Source: Lentisphaeria bacterium UBA1732 (GTDB taxonomy: Bacteria > Verrucomicrobiota > Lentisphaeria > Victivallales > UBA1829). Taken from it: a DNA stretch of 7,171 nucleotides. The stretch is taken from assembly GCA_002315855.1 (NCBI GenBank), contig DCIG01000006.1, forward strand, positions 27,479 through 34,649, given 5' to 3'. Position numbers and translations under genes: made by a program. The notes beneath the pieces are model-generated. The model searched no databases. It had not been told where the DNA came from and was given only the letters and a program-made list of their open reading frames with translations. This document shows, piece after piece, positions 1 to 5,651 of this stretch. Position 1 is the stretch's first letter. Each line of letters begins with the position of its first letter.

Positions 1-577
1 GGAAAAAGTCTGTCCAGCATACTGCATTGTAACCGCCGAGGAAGGTATAAATCATGATGATCACAGCTGCGACAATCATGGAAATCTGCGGATCGATATT
101 AAAAACCGTCTTGAACAGTGTGCCGCATGCATACAAGCTGCTCGCAGCATACACGCAGTAGGCGGCAATAAAGACGATGGCGGAAATCACCTGAAGAGAT
201 TTGCCGGAGGAAAGAAAGCGGTTGCGCAGGAACTGCGGAATGGTAATGGAGTCGTCTGCAATAATCGAATAGCGGCGAAGACGGGGCGCAACAAACACCC
301 AGGCACAAATCGTTCCAATCAGAAGACCGATGGAAATCCAGACTTTACCGATACCATAAAGGTAAATTGAGCCGGGAAGCCCCATCAGAACCCATGCACT
401 CATGTCGGATGCACCGGCTGAAAGTGCGGCGACCCACGCATTCATTTCACGATTGCCCAGGAAGAAACTTTTCTCGCCTTCACAGCCTGATTTTTTGTCG
501 CGAACAAAGAAATAAAGCCCGATAACAAGTACCACAATGAAGTATAGAATCATCGCGGTCAATTCCAGATTTGTCAT
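1..577 (-). CDS. putP: Sodium/proline symporter PutP, N-terminal part (cut by window edge)
   Basis: Inner-membrane carrier of the solute:sodium symporter family that takes up L-proline with Na+. Only the first 192 codons are present; the rest lies to the left of base 1. The translation matches PutP closely: the hallmark LSAGASDMSAW segment lies at residues 52-62, followed by VLMGLPGSIYLYGI at about 63-76 and FVAPRLRRY near residue 100. Ser57, Asp58 and Met59 align with Ser54, Asp55 and Met56 of E. coli PutP, where Asp55 is needed for Na+ binding. Hydrophobic segments lie near residues 7-25, 48-70 and 78-98, with more beyond. The ATG at 577-575 is chosen because AGGAG (587-583) precedes it by five bases. 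It is transcribed away from the exb-type operon. Other members of the family (pantothenate, sugar carriers) are less likely given the GASDMS and MGLPG motifs. Confidence 0.9.
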   Translation of the reverse strand, partial: MTNLELTAMILYFIVVLVIGLYFFVRDKKSGCEGEKSFFLGNREMNAWVAALSAGASDMSAWVLMGLPGSIYLYGIGKVWISIGLLIGTICAWVFVAPRLRRYSIIADDSITIPQFLRNRFLSSGKSLQVISAIVFIAAYCVYAASSLYACGTLFKTVFNIDPQISMIVAAVIIMIYTFLGGYNAVCWTDFF

Positions 578-634
578 GATTACTCCTGAATTTGGATATG
601 GTTAATAATTGATTTAGGATACGGTAAATAATGA

Positions 635-647
635 TTTGTCTGACAAA
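635..647. promoter_or_regulatory. Palindrome TTTGTC-T-GACAAA, possible operator
   Basis: A perfect inverted repeat with 6-bp arms around one central base. It overlaps the -35 box (640-645) of the plus-strand promoter candidate and lies just downstream of the putP promoter candidate on the other strand, so a dimeric regulator bound here could affect both. No known consensus is recognised, and a 6-bp palindrome can arise by chance. Confidence 0.25.
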
Positions 648-669
648 AGGCAGATAAAATCCATATAAT
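640..669 (+). promoter_or_regulatory. Sigma-70-type promoter candidate for the exb-type operon
   Basis: CTGACA (640-645, five of six to TTGACA) is followed after 18 bp by a perfect TATAAT (664-669). This is the best match to a housekeeping promoter that I found in the region. It points at the operon starting at 1039, so transcription would begin near 676 and give a leader of about 360 nt containing three hairpins. The distance is long, so a closer promoter that I could not recognise is possible, and the transcript could also be a separate short RNA. Confidence 0.45.
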
Positions 670-695
670 TTACAGCATAAACACAAAAAAATCAA
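667..695 (-). promoter_or_regulatory. Sigma-70-type promoter candidate for putP
   Basis: On the minus strand TTGATT (695-690) and TAAATT (672-667) are separated by 17 bp, each matching four of six consensus bases. Transcription would start near 660 and leave a leader of about 80 nt before the putP ATG at 577. The -10 box abuts the -10 of the opposing plus-strand promoter candidate (664-669), so use of the two could be mutually exclusive. Confidence 0.35.
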
Positions 696-758
696 GTATT
701 CAAGTTTACTTTTTTATTGGTGAGGACAGATTTTACGCTGGATTATTTTGACACGCAG

Positions 759-792
759 AAAAAATGGCGGAAAAACTTGTTCTTTTCCGCCA
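759..792 (-). terminator. Rho-independent terminator read on the minus strand, with no obvious gene
   Basis: The arms TGGCGGAAAA (765-774) and TTTTCCGCCA (783-792) form a perfect 10-bp stem with an 8-base loop. On the minus strand it is followed at once by six T (764-759). On the plus strand no T-run follows, so the polarity is leftward. No minus-strand gene lies just upstream of it: to the right is the plus-strand operon. It may end a small unannotated RNA or antisense transcript, shield putP from leftward readthrough, or simply fold within the plus-strand leader. Confidence 0.55.
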
Positions 793-837
793 GTCACGGG
801 AAATTCTCCTGTGAATGCAGATTTTTGAAATCCGCCC

Positions 838-871
838 AAATTCAGAAAAATTCCCGATTTTTTCTGAATTT
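838..871. repeat. Long AT-rich inverted repeat (13-bp stem)
   Basis: AAATTCAGAAAAA (838-850) pairs perfectly with TTTTTCTGAATTT (859-871) around an 8-base loop. The stem contains only three G:C pairs and no clean T-run follows on either strand, so it is not a classical terminator. In the proposed operon leader it would be the second stable stem. On the minus strand it would lie upstream of the terminator at 759-792. Confidence 0.5.
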
Positions 872-987
872 TCGATAAGATATACAGAGATGACACGTCT
901 AATGATATATAACAATGAATGCAAACACAGGATGAACAGGCGAATATTCAATGAATTTTTGCCTCAGGTGAGCTGATTGATTAACAA

Positions 988-1012
988 GGAGATTTTCCAG
1001 CGGGAAATCCCC
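988..1012 (+). promoter_or_regulatory. Leader hairpin carrying an AAGGAG sequence upstream of the first exbD-like gene
   Basis: Bases 988-998 pair with 1002-1012 around a three-base AGC loop, with one A:C mismatch and one G:U pair across eleven positions. The AAGGAG at 986-991, the only good Shine-Dalgarno-like sequence near the gene, lies at the 5' foot of this stem. It is about 47 bases from the ATG at 1039, too far to act as its binding site, and no start codon sits at normal distance from it. It may be a translational control or mRNA-stability element. Confidence 0.3.
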
Positions 1013-1038
1013 AAAACCCAACGAACTGCAAAACACTT

Positions 1039-1518
1039 ATGAGAATACGAAAACAAAATGACGATGATGTAACACTGGAAATGTCGCCGCTGATTGACTG
1101 CGTCTTTCTGCTCCTGATTTTCTTCCTTGTTACCACAATGATGAAAAAAATGGAAAAACAGATTCGCGTGGATGTGCCGGACAGCTCGGTAACAATCGAA
1201 GAGCACGCAGAACCGCAGCGGGTAATCATCAACCTTGGGAAAAATGGGGTCTATTATTCCGCGACAGAACGTTTGCAGGACGGACGCCCCGATTTCCGCA
1301 GGATTCCGAACATCGACAACTTCGTTGCGGATTTATCGAAACGTGCAAGCGCAGGAAATGAAGTCAATGTGAGACTGTATGCCGATGATGATGTGGAATT
1401 TCAGACCGTCATCGACATGATTGACAAGCTCCAGGCAAATCATCTGGATAAAATCGATGTCCGTATGCGCGACTACCGCGGTTCCCGTGAATATGTGCCG
1501 GGTTCAAACTCCTATTGA
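1039..1518 (+). CDS. ExbD/TolR-family biopolymer transport protein (first paralogue)
   Basis: Stator subunit of an ExbB/ExbD- or TolQ/TolR-type proton channel in the inner membrane, 159 aa. A short basic/acidic cytoplasmic N-terminus is followed by one transmembrane helix (about residues 18-35) that starts with PLIDCVF. Asp20 corresponds to the family's conserved proton-carrying Asp (Asp23 of TolR, Asp25 of ExbD). The rest (about 40-159) is the periplasmic domain. It is longer than the second copy's, with extra residues around 75-90 and a C-terminal tail after residue 145. The ATG at 1039 is the only plausible start: a stop lies in frame at 982-984 and no alternative start falls between. No clear Shine-Dalgarno sequence precedes it. 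The next gene begins 19 bp after its stop. TolR versus ExbD cannot be decided from sequence alone. Confidence 0.9.
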   Translation: MRIRKQNDDDVTLEMSPLIDCVFLLLIFFLVTTMMKKMEKQIRVDVPDSSVTIEEHAEPQRVIINLGKNGVYYSATERLQDGRPDFRRIPNIDNFVADLSKRASAGNEVNVRLYADDDVEFQTVIDMIDKLQANHLDKIDVRMRDYRGSREYVPGSNSY

Positions 1519-1537
1519 CGACAATCTGAGGCAAACT

Positions 1538-4300
1538 ATGACATATAACAAAAACAGCAAAACCCGCAGGAATACTGCAATCATCTGGGGCGTCTCCCTG
1601 CTCTGCTATGTCATCGCACTGGCAGCCGTGTGGAATCTGGATTTTATCCGCTACAGCCGTTATTCCATGGAAGAGGCATTGAAAGCCGCTCAGGAAATCA
1701 GTGAAGAACAGCGTCAGGCAATCAAGGAAGAAGCACACAGAAAACTGAAAGATGCCCCCGCCGCAGAGTTGAAGAAAATCCGCGATCGTACCCAAAAAAA
1801 GAAAGAAAAGGAACTCCGCAAGAAGCTCGCAGAGGTCGAAGAGACCATGCAGAAGATGGAGGAACGCAAGGAAGAACTGAAAGAAATCTACAAAGAACTC
1901 CGGGACGAGAAAAAAGAGGCGGTGGAACGTTTGACCGACATCGCAAACAATCTCGCCAATGAACATGACAACGCACAGCCGCTTCAGGAAAACAAAGCTC
2001 TGGCAGATGAATTTCAAGCCAAAATGGAGGCACTGGCAGAGAATGCAGAACTTCCGCCTGAACTCATCGAAATGCTGGAACAAATGCAGCTGAACAGCGA
2101 ATCATTCCGGGCAAATCCGTATCAGTATACAGATGATTTCCGGGACCCGGCGACCTCGGTTTGGCAATCCATGGAGCTGGAACGCATGATTCAGGCAATC
2201 ATGAATCATGATTTCAGCAGAATTTACGACATCGACATCATGAATACGCCGCCGGCAATTCCGCAGGAAGGCGCATCATTGCAGCAGCTGAAAGACTACA
2301 TGTCCGGCATGGAAGAACAGCTGGATACAAAATTTGCAGAACTGAACGCCTATCAGAACGCAATCCGGAGCATGGACTCAATCAATGAAAACATGGACCA
2401 GAGTTCGATGGAGCATTTTTCACGCAATCTGGCGCAGCCGAATGGAAAAGATGCAGACCCGAAGCTGATTGAGGCACAGGCAAAACGCCTGATTGAGTCG
2501 GCAAGAGAAACAGGCAAAGAAACAGAACGAATGATTAACGGACGGGAGGAACTGCTGTACTCCGTGGAAAGCGGGTTGCCCGGATTCATCAATCAGCCGG
2601 AACAGCAGAAGGATTTGCGGAAGCTCAAGGAAGACCGCGAAACCAATGCTCATGCCGTTGAACAGGCGGAAAAGGCCTACGCAAGCATTCAGAAAGAACT
2701 GGAAGAAGAAAATACGCAGGATGCCCTTCAGGACTTGGAATTTCTGAAAACCGCCTCCCGCGATGTCAGCGGCGTCCAGCAGGATTTCTATGGAATCGAG
2801 GATTATTCGCGTGAATTGATTATGATGTCCTATCGTTCGCTCCACAAAGCAAATGACAGCACCGACGAAATCAGAAAGATTCTGAATGAATGGACGAATT
2901 CCGATGAGGCGGAATATGCAGAAATCAAAGAAGCGGCTCAGGACATGATAAAAGATGCGGAACAGGCTTTGACGGATGTCCAGACAACTGTTTTCGATGA
3001 TGAATTTGCCACGTGGGAACGCACCCGGTATATTCAGAAACTGCTGGAATCCCTGCAAAAGCAGAGCATGAGAAATCAGCAGGGTGGTGCACAGGGCGCA
3101 CAGGGCAGTCAGCAAGATGACGGGCAGAGCGGACAGCAGGGCGGGCAGCAGGGGCAATACATGACCAAAGAAGACCTGATGCGCATGATGGAACAAATGG
3201 AAGGTTTGCAGGATGCCGCAGATTCGCTGAACTCTAAAGCAAACAGTCTGGCCCGCATGTCGGGAATCAACATGCCGATGTCCGCACAGAGACTTTTCAC
3301 CGCAATTCAGAACAGAGCTTTGAGAAACCGTCAGGGCGGGCAGCAGAGTGGGCAGCAGGGCGGTCGACAGAGCGGAAGCGGCTCCATAAGTTTGCAGGAT
3401 GCCATGCGAATGCTCGGTATCATGGGAAAAGACGGAGTGGCCCGCGCCGGTCAGCAGAACGGACAGCAAGGGCAGCAAGGGCAGCAGGGGCAAGGGCAAG
3501 GTCAGGGACAGGGGCAAGGTCAGGGACAAGGCAGCAGGAACGGTTATGGCGGAGTCAACGGAAGAGAATCCGGGCTGGAAGGCGATTTCGACTTTCAGTT
3601 TCATGGGCATGGGTTCGGACGCGTGGGAAACTCCGACGATAAACGTGTTGCCACCGACTCGGCGGCATACGCTATGATTGCAGAATCCGTGCCGGGACGG
3701 AGAATCACCAAAGATGCGGCGCAAAAAGGTTTTGTCTATCTGGATTCGTGGTACGTCATCGGCCCGTGGGAAAGCAATGGAAAGCTGTTGAGCGAACGCG
3801 TCAAGCAAGAACCTGAAACGCTCATTGACCTGGACGCAGAATATGCAGGGAAGACTGACCCGGAAACAGGGAAACCGATTCGCCTGAGGTGGCGTTATGT
3901 TCAGTCGGATACCCCGTGCATCCGTCCGCCGGACAAAATGGAAAACTCTTTCTACTACGCCTATACGGATGTCTATTTTGAGGAAGACACGGCTATCATG
4001 GCTTTGGTCGGGACCGACGATGCAAGCGCACTGTGGCTCAACGGGGAACAAGTATGGATGGACGATCAGCTCAGTACATGGGCTTTGACCGAAGAAATCC
4101 TGCACCTGCATTTCAAGAAAGGCTGGAATACACTGCTGTACTGCATTCAGAACGGTCCAAGCGAATGCCAATTCTCGCTGATGATGGTCAAAGAAGATGC
4201 AATCAAGCGCGTCAACAACGGCAACACAATCCCGTCCGGACGCATTACACTGCCGGGCAATGGCAGTATTTCTCTCCGGAATATTCTCCTCAGACCGTAA
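1538..4300 (+). CDS. Large TolA/TonB-shaped periplasmic protein with coiled coil, Gln/Gly linkers and C-terminal sugar-binding-like domain
   Basis: Hypothetical protein of 920 aa; I recognise no named family for the full length. In order: a basic cytoplasmic N-terminus (1-13); one membrane helix (about 14-32); a strongly charged Lys/Glu-rich coiled coil (about 44-185); a further mainly helical region (about 200-510); three Gln/Gly-rich linkers (514-540, 599-616, 638-672) separated by short helical Met-rich segments; and a C-terminal globular domain from about 731. That domain begins GFVYLDSWYVIGPW and contains GTDD (825-828) and WLNG (833-836), features I associate with PA14/GH2-type sugar-binding beta-sandwich modules in PVC-group proteins. 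The positive-inside rule places the bulk in the periplasm. The ATG at 1538 has GAGG six bases upstream (1528-1531); a TTG further up in the same frame lies inside the exbD-like gene. Being encoded between stator genes suggests it is the stator's effector, the role of TonB or TolA. Function is inferred; the reading frame is very secure. Confidence 0.85.
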   Translation: MTYNKNSKTRRNTAIIWGVSLLCYVIALAAVWNLDFIRYSRYSMEEALKAAQEISEEQRQAIKEEAHRKLKDAPAAELKKIRDRTQKKKEKELRKKLAEVEETMQKMEERKEELKEIYKELRDEKKEAVERLTDIANNLANEHDNAQPLQENKALADEFQAKMEALAENAELPPELIEMLEQMQLNSESFRANPYQYTDDFRDPATSVWQSMELERMIQAIMNHDFSRIYDIDIMNTPPAIPQEGASLQQLKDYMSGMEEQLDTKFAELNAYQNAIRSMDSINENMDQSSMEHFSRNLAQPNGKDADPKLIEAQAKRLIESARETGKETERMINGREELLYSVESGLPGFINQPEQQKDLRKLKEDRETNAHAVEQAEKAYASIQKELEEENTQDALQDLEFLKTASRDVSGVQQDFYGIEDYSRELIMMSYRSLHKANDSTDEIRKILNEWTNSDEAEYAEIKEAAQDMIKDAEQALTDVQTTVFDDEFATWERTRYIQKLLESLQKQSMRNQQGGAQGAQGSQQDDGQSGQQGGQQGQYMTKEDLMRMMEQMEGLQDAADSLNSKANSLARMSGINMPMSAQRLFTAIQNRALRNRQGGQQSGQQGGRQSGSGSISLQDAMRMLGIMGKDGVARAGQQNGQQGQQGQQGQGQGQGQGQGQGQGSRNGYGGVNGRESGLEGDFDFQFHGHGFGRVGNSDDKRVATDSAAYAMIAESVPGRRITKDAAQKGFVYLDSWYVIGPWESNGKLLSERVKQEPETLIDLDAEYAGKTDPETGKPIRLRWRYVQSDTPCIRPPDKMENSFYYAYTDVYFEEDTAIMALVGTDDASALWLNGEQVWMDDQLSTWALTEEILHLHFKKGWNTLLYCIQNGPSECQFSLMMVKEDAIKRVNNGNTIPSGRITLPGNGSISLRNILLRP
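3494..3528 (+). repeat. 18-bp tandem repeat inside the third Gln/Gly linker
   Basis: A 17-base unit, GGGCAAGGTCAGGGACA, occurs exactly at 3494-3510 and 3512-3528, period 18. It encodes alternating Gly and Gln. Just upstream (about 3462-3490) lie imperfect GGGCAGCAA-type 9-base units of the same character. Being in-frame multiples of three, gains or losses of units would change linker length without a frameshift. Confidence 0.75.
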
Positions 4301-4378
4301 CGGGCAGAAAGCCTGAAACAAAACCTATTGAAAAAAACAAAACAGAAACATACTTCAACGAAGAAAGGTTTTCCTATC

Positions 4379-5128
4379 ATGAAACTCTTCCGTAAAACAA
4401 CACTGACCGCAACCATCTGTCTCGCCCTGCCCGCTGCCATCCTGTACGCACAGGAAACCGCCACGGCAGCAGCAGCAGACACCACCTCCGCCCCCGAAGA
4501 GTTGACCATCGACTGGATTCAGGAAATCATCAACGGCGGCATTACTTCGGCAGTGCTTCTGCTTCTGAGCGCGGCGGCAATCGGTTTCCTGGCAGAACGG
4601 CTGATTCGTATGCGCGGGAAATTTTTTGCACCGGGGTATTACAGCGAGTTCTTCAAGAAATCCATCCAAGACGGAAATACTCAGGCAATCATAGATGAAG
4701 CAACCAAAAACCCCAGCATTCTGGCTGAAGCCGGCGCTTTTATCGCGACTCACCGCGACATGGATATCATGCGTCTGCAAACTGCCGTAGGCGATCAGGC
4801 GTCCCGCGTTTCGGAACGCCATCGTCAGCGCTGTTATCCGCTCGCCATCATCGCAACGATGGCTCCGATGCTGGGGCTTCTGGGAACCGTGATCGGCATG
4901 ATTGAGGCATTCTCCAAAGTCGCCGTGCTGGGCGACACCGGAGACGCTGCCGTGCTGGCGGATTCCATCAGCAAAGCCCTGATTACCACGGATATCGGTC
5001 TCGTGCTGGCGATTCCTTCACTGGGCGCATATCACTTCCTCAAGGAAAAACTCGCTATCATGGAACTTTCCGTGGAAGAAACGCTGGAAGACATCTTCGC
5101 TTTCCTCGAACAGCAGGACAAACAATAA
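4379..5128 (+). CDS. MotA/TolQ/ExbB-family proton channel protein with N-terminal signal peptide
   Basis: Multi-pass stator subunit that would form the pentameric proton channel around the ExbD-type subunits; 249 aa. A signal-peptide-like start (basic MKLFRK, hydrophobic 8-22, likely cleavage after LYA at 22-24) is followed by a short Ala/Thr-rich stretch, then three membrane helices near 54-72, 155-178 and 200-221 with the large loop (about 75-150) on the cytoplasmic side. The signature APMLGLLGTVIGM lies at 162-174, with Thr170 matching the pore Thr148 of E. coli ExbB, and TTDIGLVLAIP lies at 203-213. The position of E. coli ExbB Glu176 is Lys199 here, and Asp205 follows the second pore Thr. 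The ATG at 4379 is chosen because AAAGG (4364-4368) precedes it and a signal peptide results; a TTG at 4328 in frame would add 17 Lys-rich residues. The gap from the previous gene is 78 bp; the next gene follows after 12 bp. Confidence 0.9.
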   Translation: MKLFRKTTLTATICLALPAAILYAQETATAAAADTTSAPEELTIDWIQEIINGGITSAVLLLLSAAAIGFLAERLIRMRGKFFAPGYYSEFFKKSIQDGNTQAIIDEATKNPSILAEAGAFIATHRDMDIMRLQTAVGDQASRVSERHRQRCYPLAIIATMAPMLGLLGTVIGMIEAFSKVAVLGDTGDAAVLADSISKALITTDIGLVLAIPSLGAYHFLKEKLAIMELSVEETLEDIFAFLEQQDKQ

Positions 5129-5140
5129 CAGGACACCACG

Positions 5141-5563
5141 ATGCGTATCAAACGTGCCCCCTCGGAGAAAATTGAAATCGGGATGTCATCGCTGATTGAC
5201 TGCGTCTTCCTGCTTTTGATTTTCTTCCTGATTACAACGGTTGCCAAAAAGGAAAACCGCGATATTGACATCGAACTGCCCAGCTCAACAACCGCAGAAA
5301 GTGTGCGTCCCGACGACCATACCATGGTCATCGGCATCAACCGCGAAAAAGAGCTGTTTTACAACGGGCGTCCCGTCATGCTGACCGAGTTGAACCAGAT
5401 TCTCATGGAACTGGCGGAGGAAGAGCCTGACCGCAGAATCCGCGTGGACTGCGACAAGGAAACGGAATTCAGCCGCGTGGTGGAAATACTGGACCTGTGT
5501 TCGTTCCGCAGTCTGCACAACGTGGCAATCCGGACCTGGGACGACCAATACAATACGCGCTGA
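5141..5563 (+). CDS. ExbD/TolR-family biopolymer transport protein (second paralogue)
   Basis: Second ExbD/TolR-type stator subunit, 140 aa, the usual family length. It shares the opening MRI, the invariant Asp20 and an identical stretch at residues 18-30 with the first paralogue, but its periplasmic part (about 40-140) is clearly diverged and lacks that protein's extra loop and tail. The single membrane helix is about 18-35. A typical ExbD periplasmic pattern follows, with GINREKELFYNGRPV near 67-80 and a VDCDKETEF segment where the family usually has a V.i.aD motif. The ATG at 5141 has AGGA at 5130-5133, which starts two bases after the exbB-like stop, so the two genes are probably translationally coupled. 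Last gene of the operon, followed by a strong terminator. Confidence 0.92.
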   Translation: MRIKRAPSEKIEIGMSSLIDCVFLLLIFFLITTVAKKENRDIDIELPSSTTAESVRPDDHTMVIGINREKELFYNGRPVMLTELNQILMELAEEEPDRRIRVDCDKETEFSRVVEILDLCSFRSLHNVAIRTWDDQYNTR

Positions 5564-5574
5564 AAATCGCTTCC

Positions 5575-5650
5575 CCGTCTGTACATAAACGCCTCGCATT
5601 TTTTCGGATTTGCGAGGCGTTTTTTCTCTTTTCTGAAGATTGTCAGACGG
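5575..5650. repeat. Outer inverted repeat enclosing the operon terminator
   Basis: CCGTCTG (5575-5581) is the exact reverse complement of CAGACGG (5644-5650), so these 7-bp arms flank the terminator hairpin symmetrically. On the plus strand the right arm is followed by TTTATTTTTT (5651-5660), which includes the glycosyltransferase stop codon. A second, compound terminator is possible. The spacing between arms (62 bases) makes the pairing modest in strength. Confidence 0.4.
5587..5632 (+). terminator. Strong Rho-independent terminator of the exb-type operon
   Basis: AAACGCCTCGCA (5587-5598) pairs perfectly with TGCGAGGCGTTT (5611-5622), a 12-bp stem with a 12-base loop. It is followed by a T-rich run to 5632, beginning 24 bp after the last operon stop. 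On the minus strand the same stem is followed only by TTTATG, so it would be a weaker terminator for the convergent glycosyltransferase gene. Confidence 0.85.
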
Positions 5651-5651
5651 T

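Larger units (their letters stand above)
578..1038. other. Divergent intergenic region between putP and the exb-type operon
   Basis: This 461-bp stretch holds no convincing gene. It is AT-rich and dense in structure: a promoter candidate for each direction (640-669 plus, 667-695 minus), a 13-bp palindrome (635-647), a terminator-like hairpin read on the minus strand (759-792), a 13-bp stem (838-871) and a hairpin beside the first operon gene (988-1012). If the plus promoter is the real one, the operon mRNA has a leader of about 360 nt. A 14-codon reading frame at 932-976 (plus) and a 60-codon GTG frame at 896-714 (minus) exist, but neither has a usable ribosome binding site. Confidence 0.6.

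Noticed and set aside
714..896. 60-codon GTG frame on the minus strand in the intergenic region
   Set aside because: No ribosome binding site before the GTG, and the frame is crossed by the terminator hairpin at 759-792 and the stem at 838-871, which explain its sequence better.
932..976. 14-codon frame (plus strand) that could be a leader peptide
   Set aside because: The GG that precedes the ATG is too close to act as a ribosome binding site, and the peptide has no run of regulatory codons to suggest attenuation.
1421..1537. Upstream TTG start for the 920-aa protein, overlapping the first exbD-like gene
   Set aside because: The ATG at 1538 has a well-placed GAGG and puts a short basic N-terminus before the membrane helix, whereas the extension would overlap the preceding gene by about 100 bases.
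3446..3553. CRISPR-like or minisatellite array
   Set aside because: The repeat units have no spacers, are in frame and encode a Gln/Gly linker, so they are part of the protein-coding sequence.
2420..4321. 633-codon open frame on the minus strand
   Set aside because: It lies antisense to the 920-aa protein, whose composition, domain order and operon position are convincing. The antisense translation is Cys/His/Phe-rich without domain character and arises from the codon bias of the sense gene.
4328..4378. TTG start adding 17 residues to the ExbB-like protein
   Set aside because: The extension is Lys/Thr-rich and would bury the signal peptide; the ATG at 4379 has AAAGG upstream and gives a standard signal sequence.
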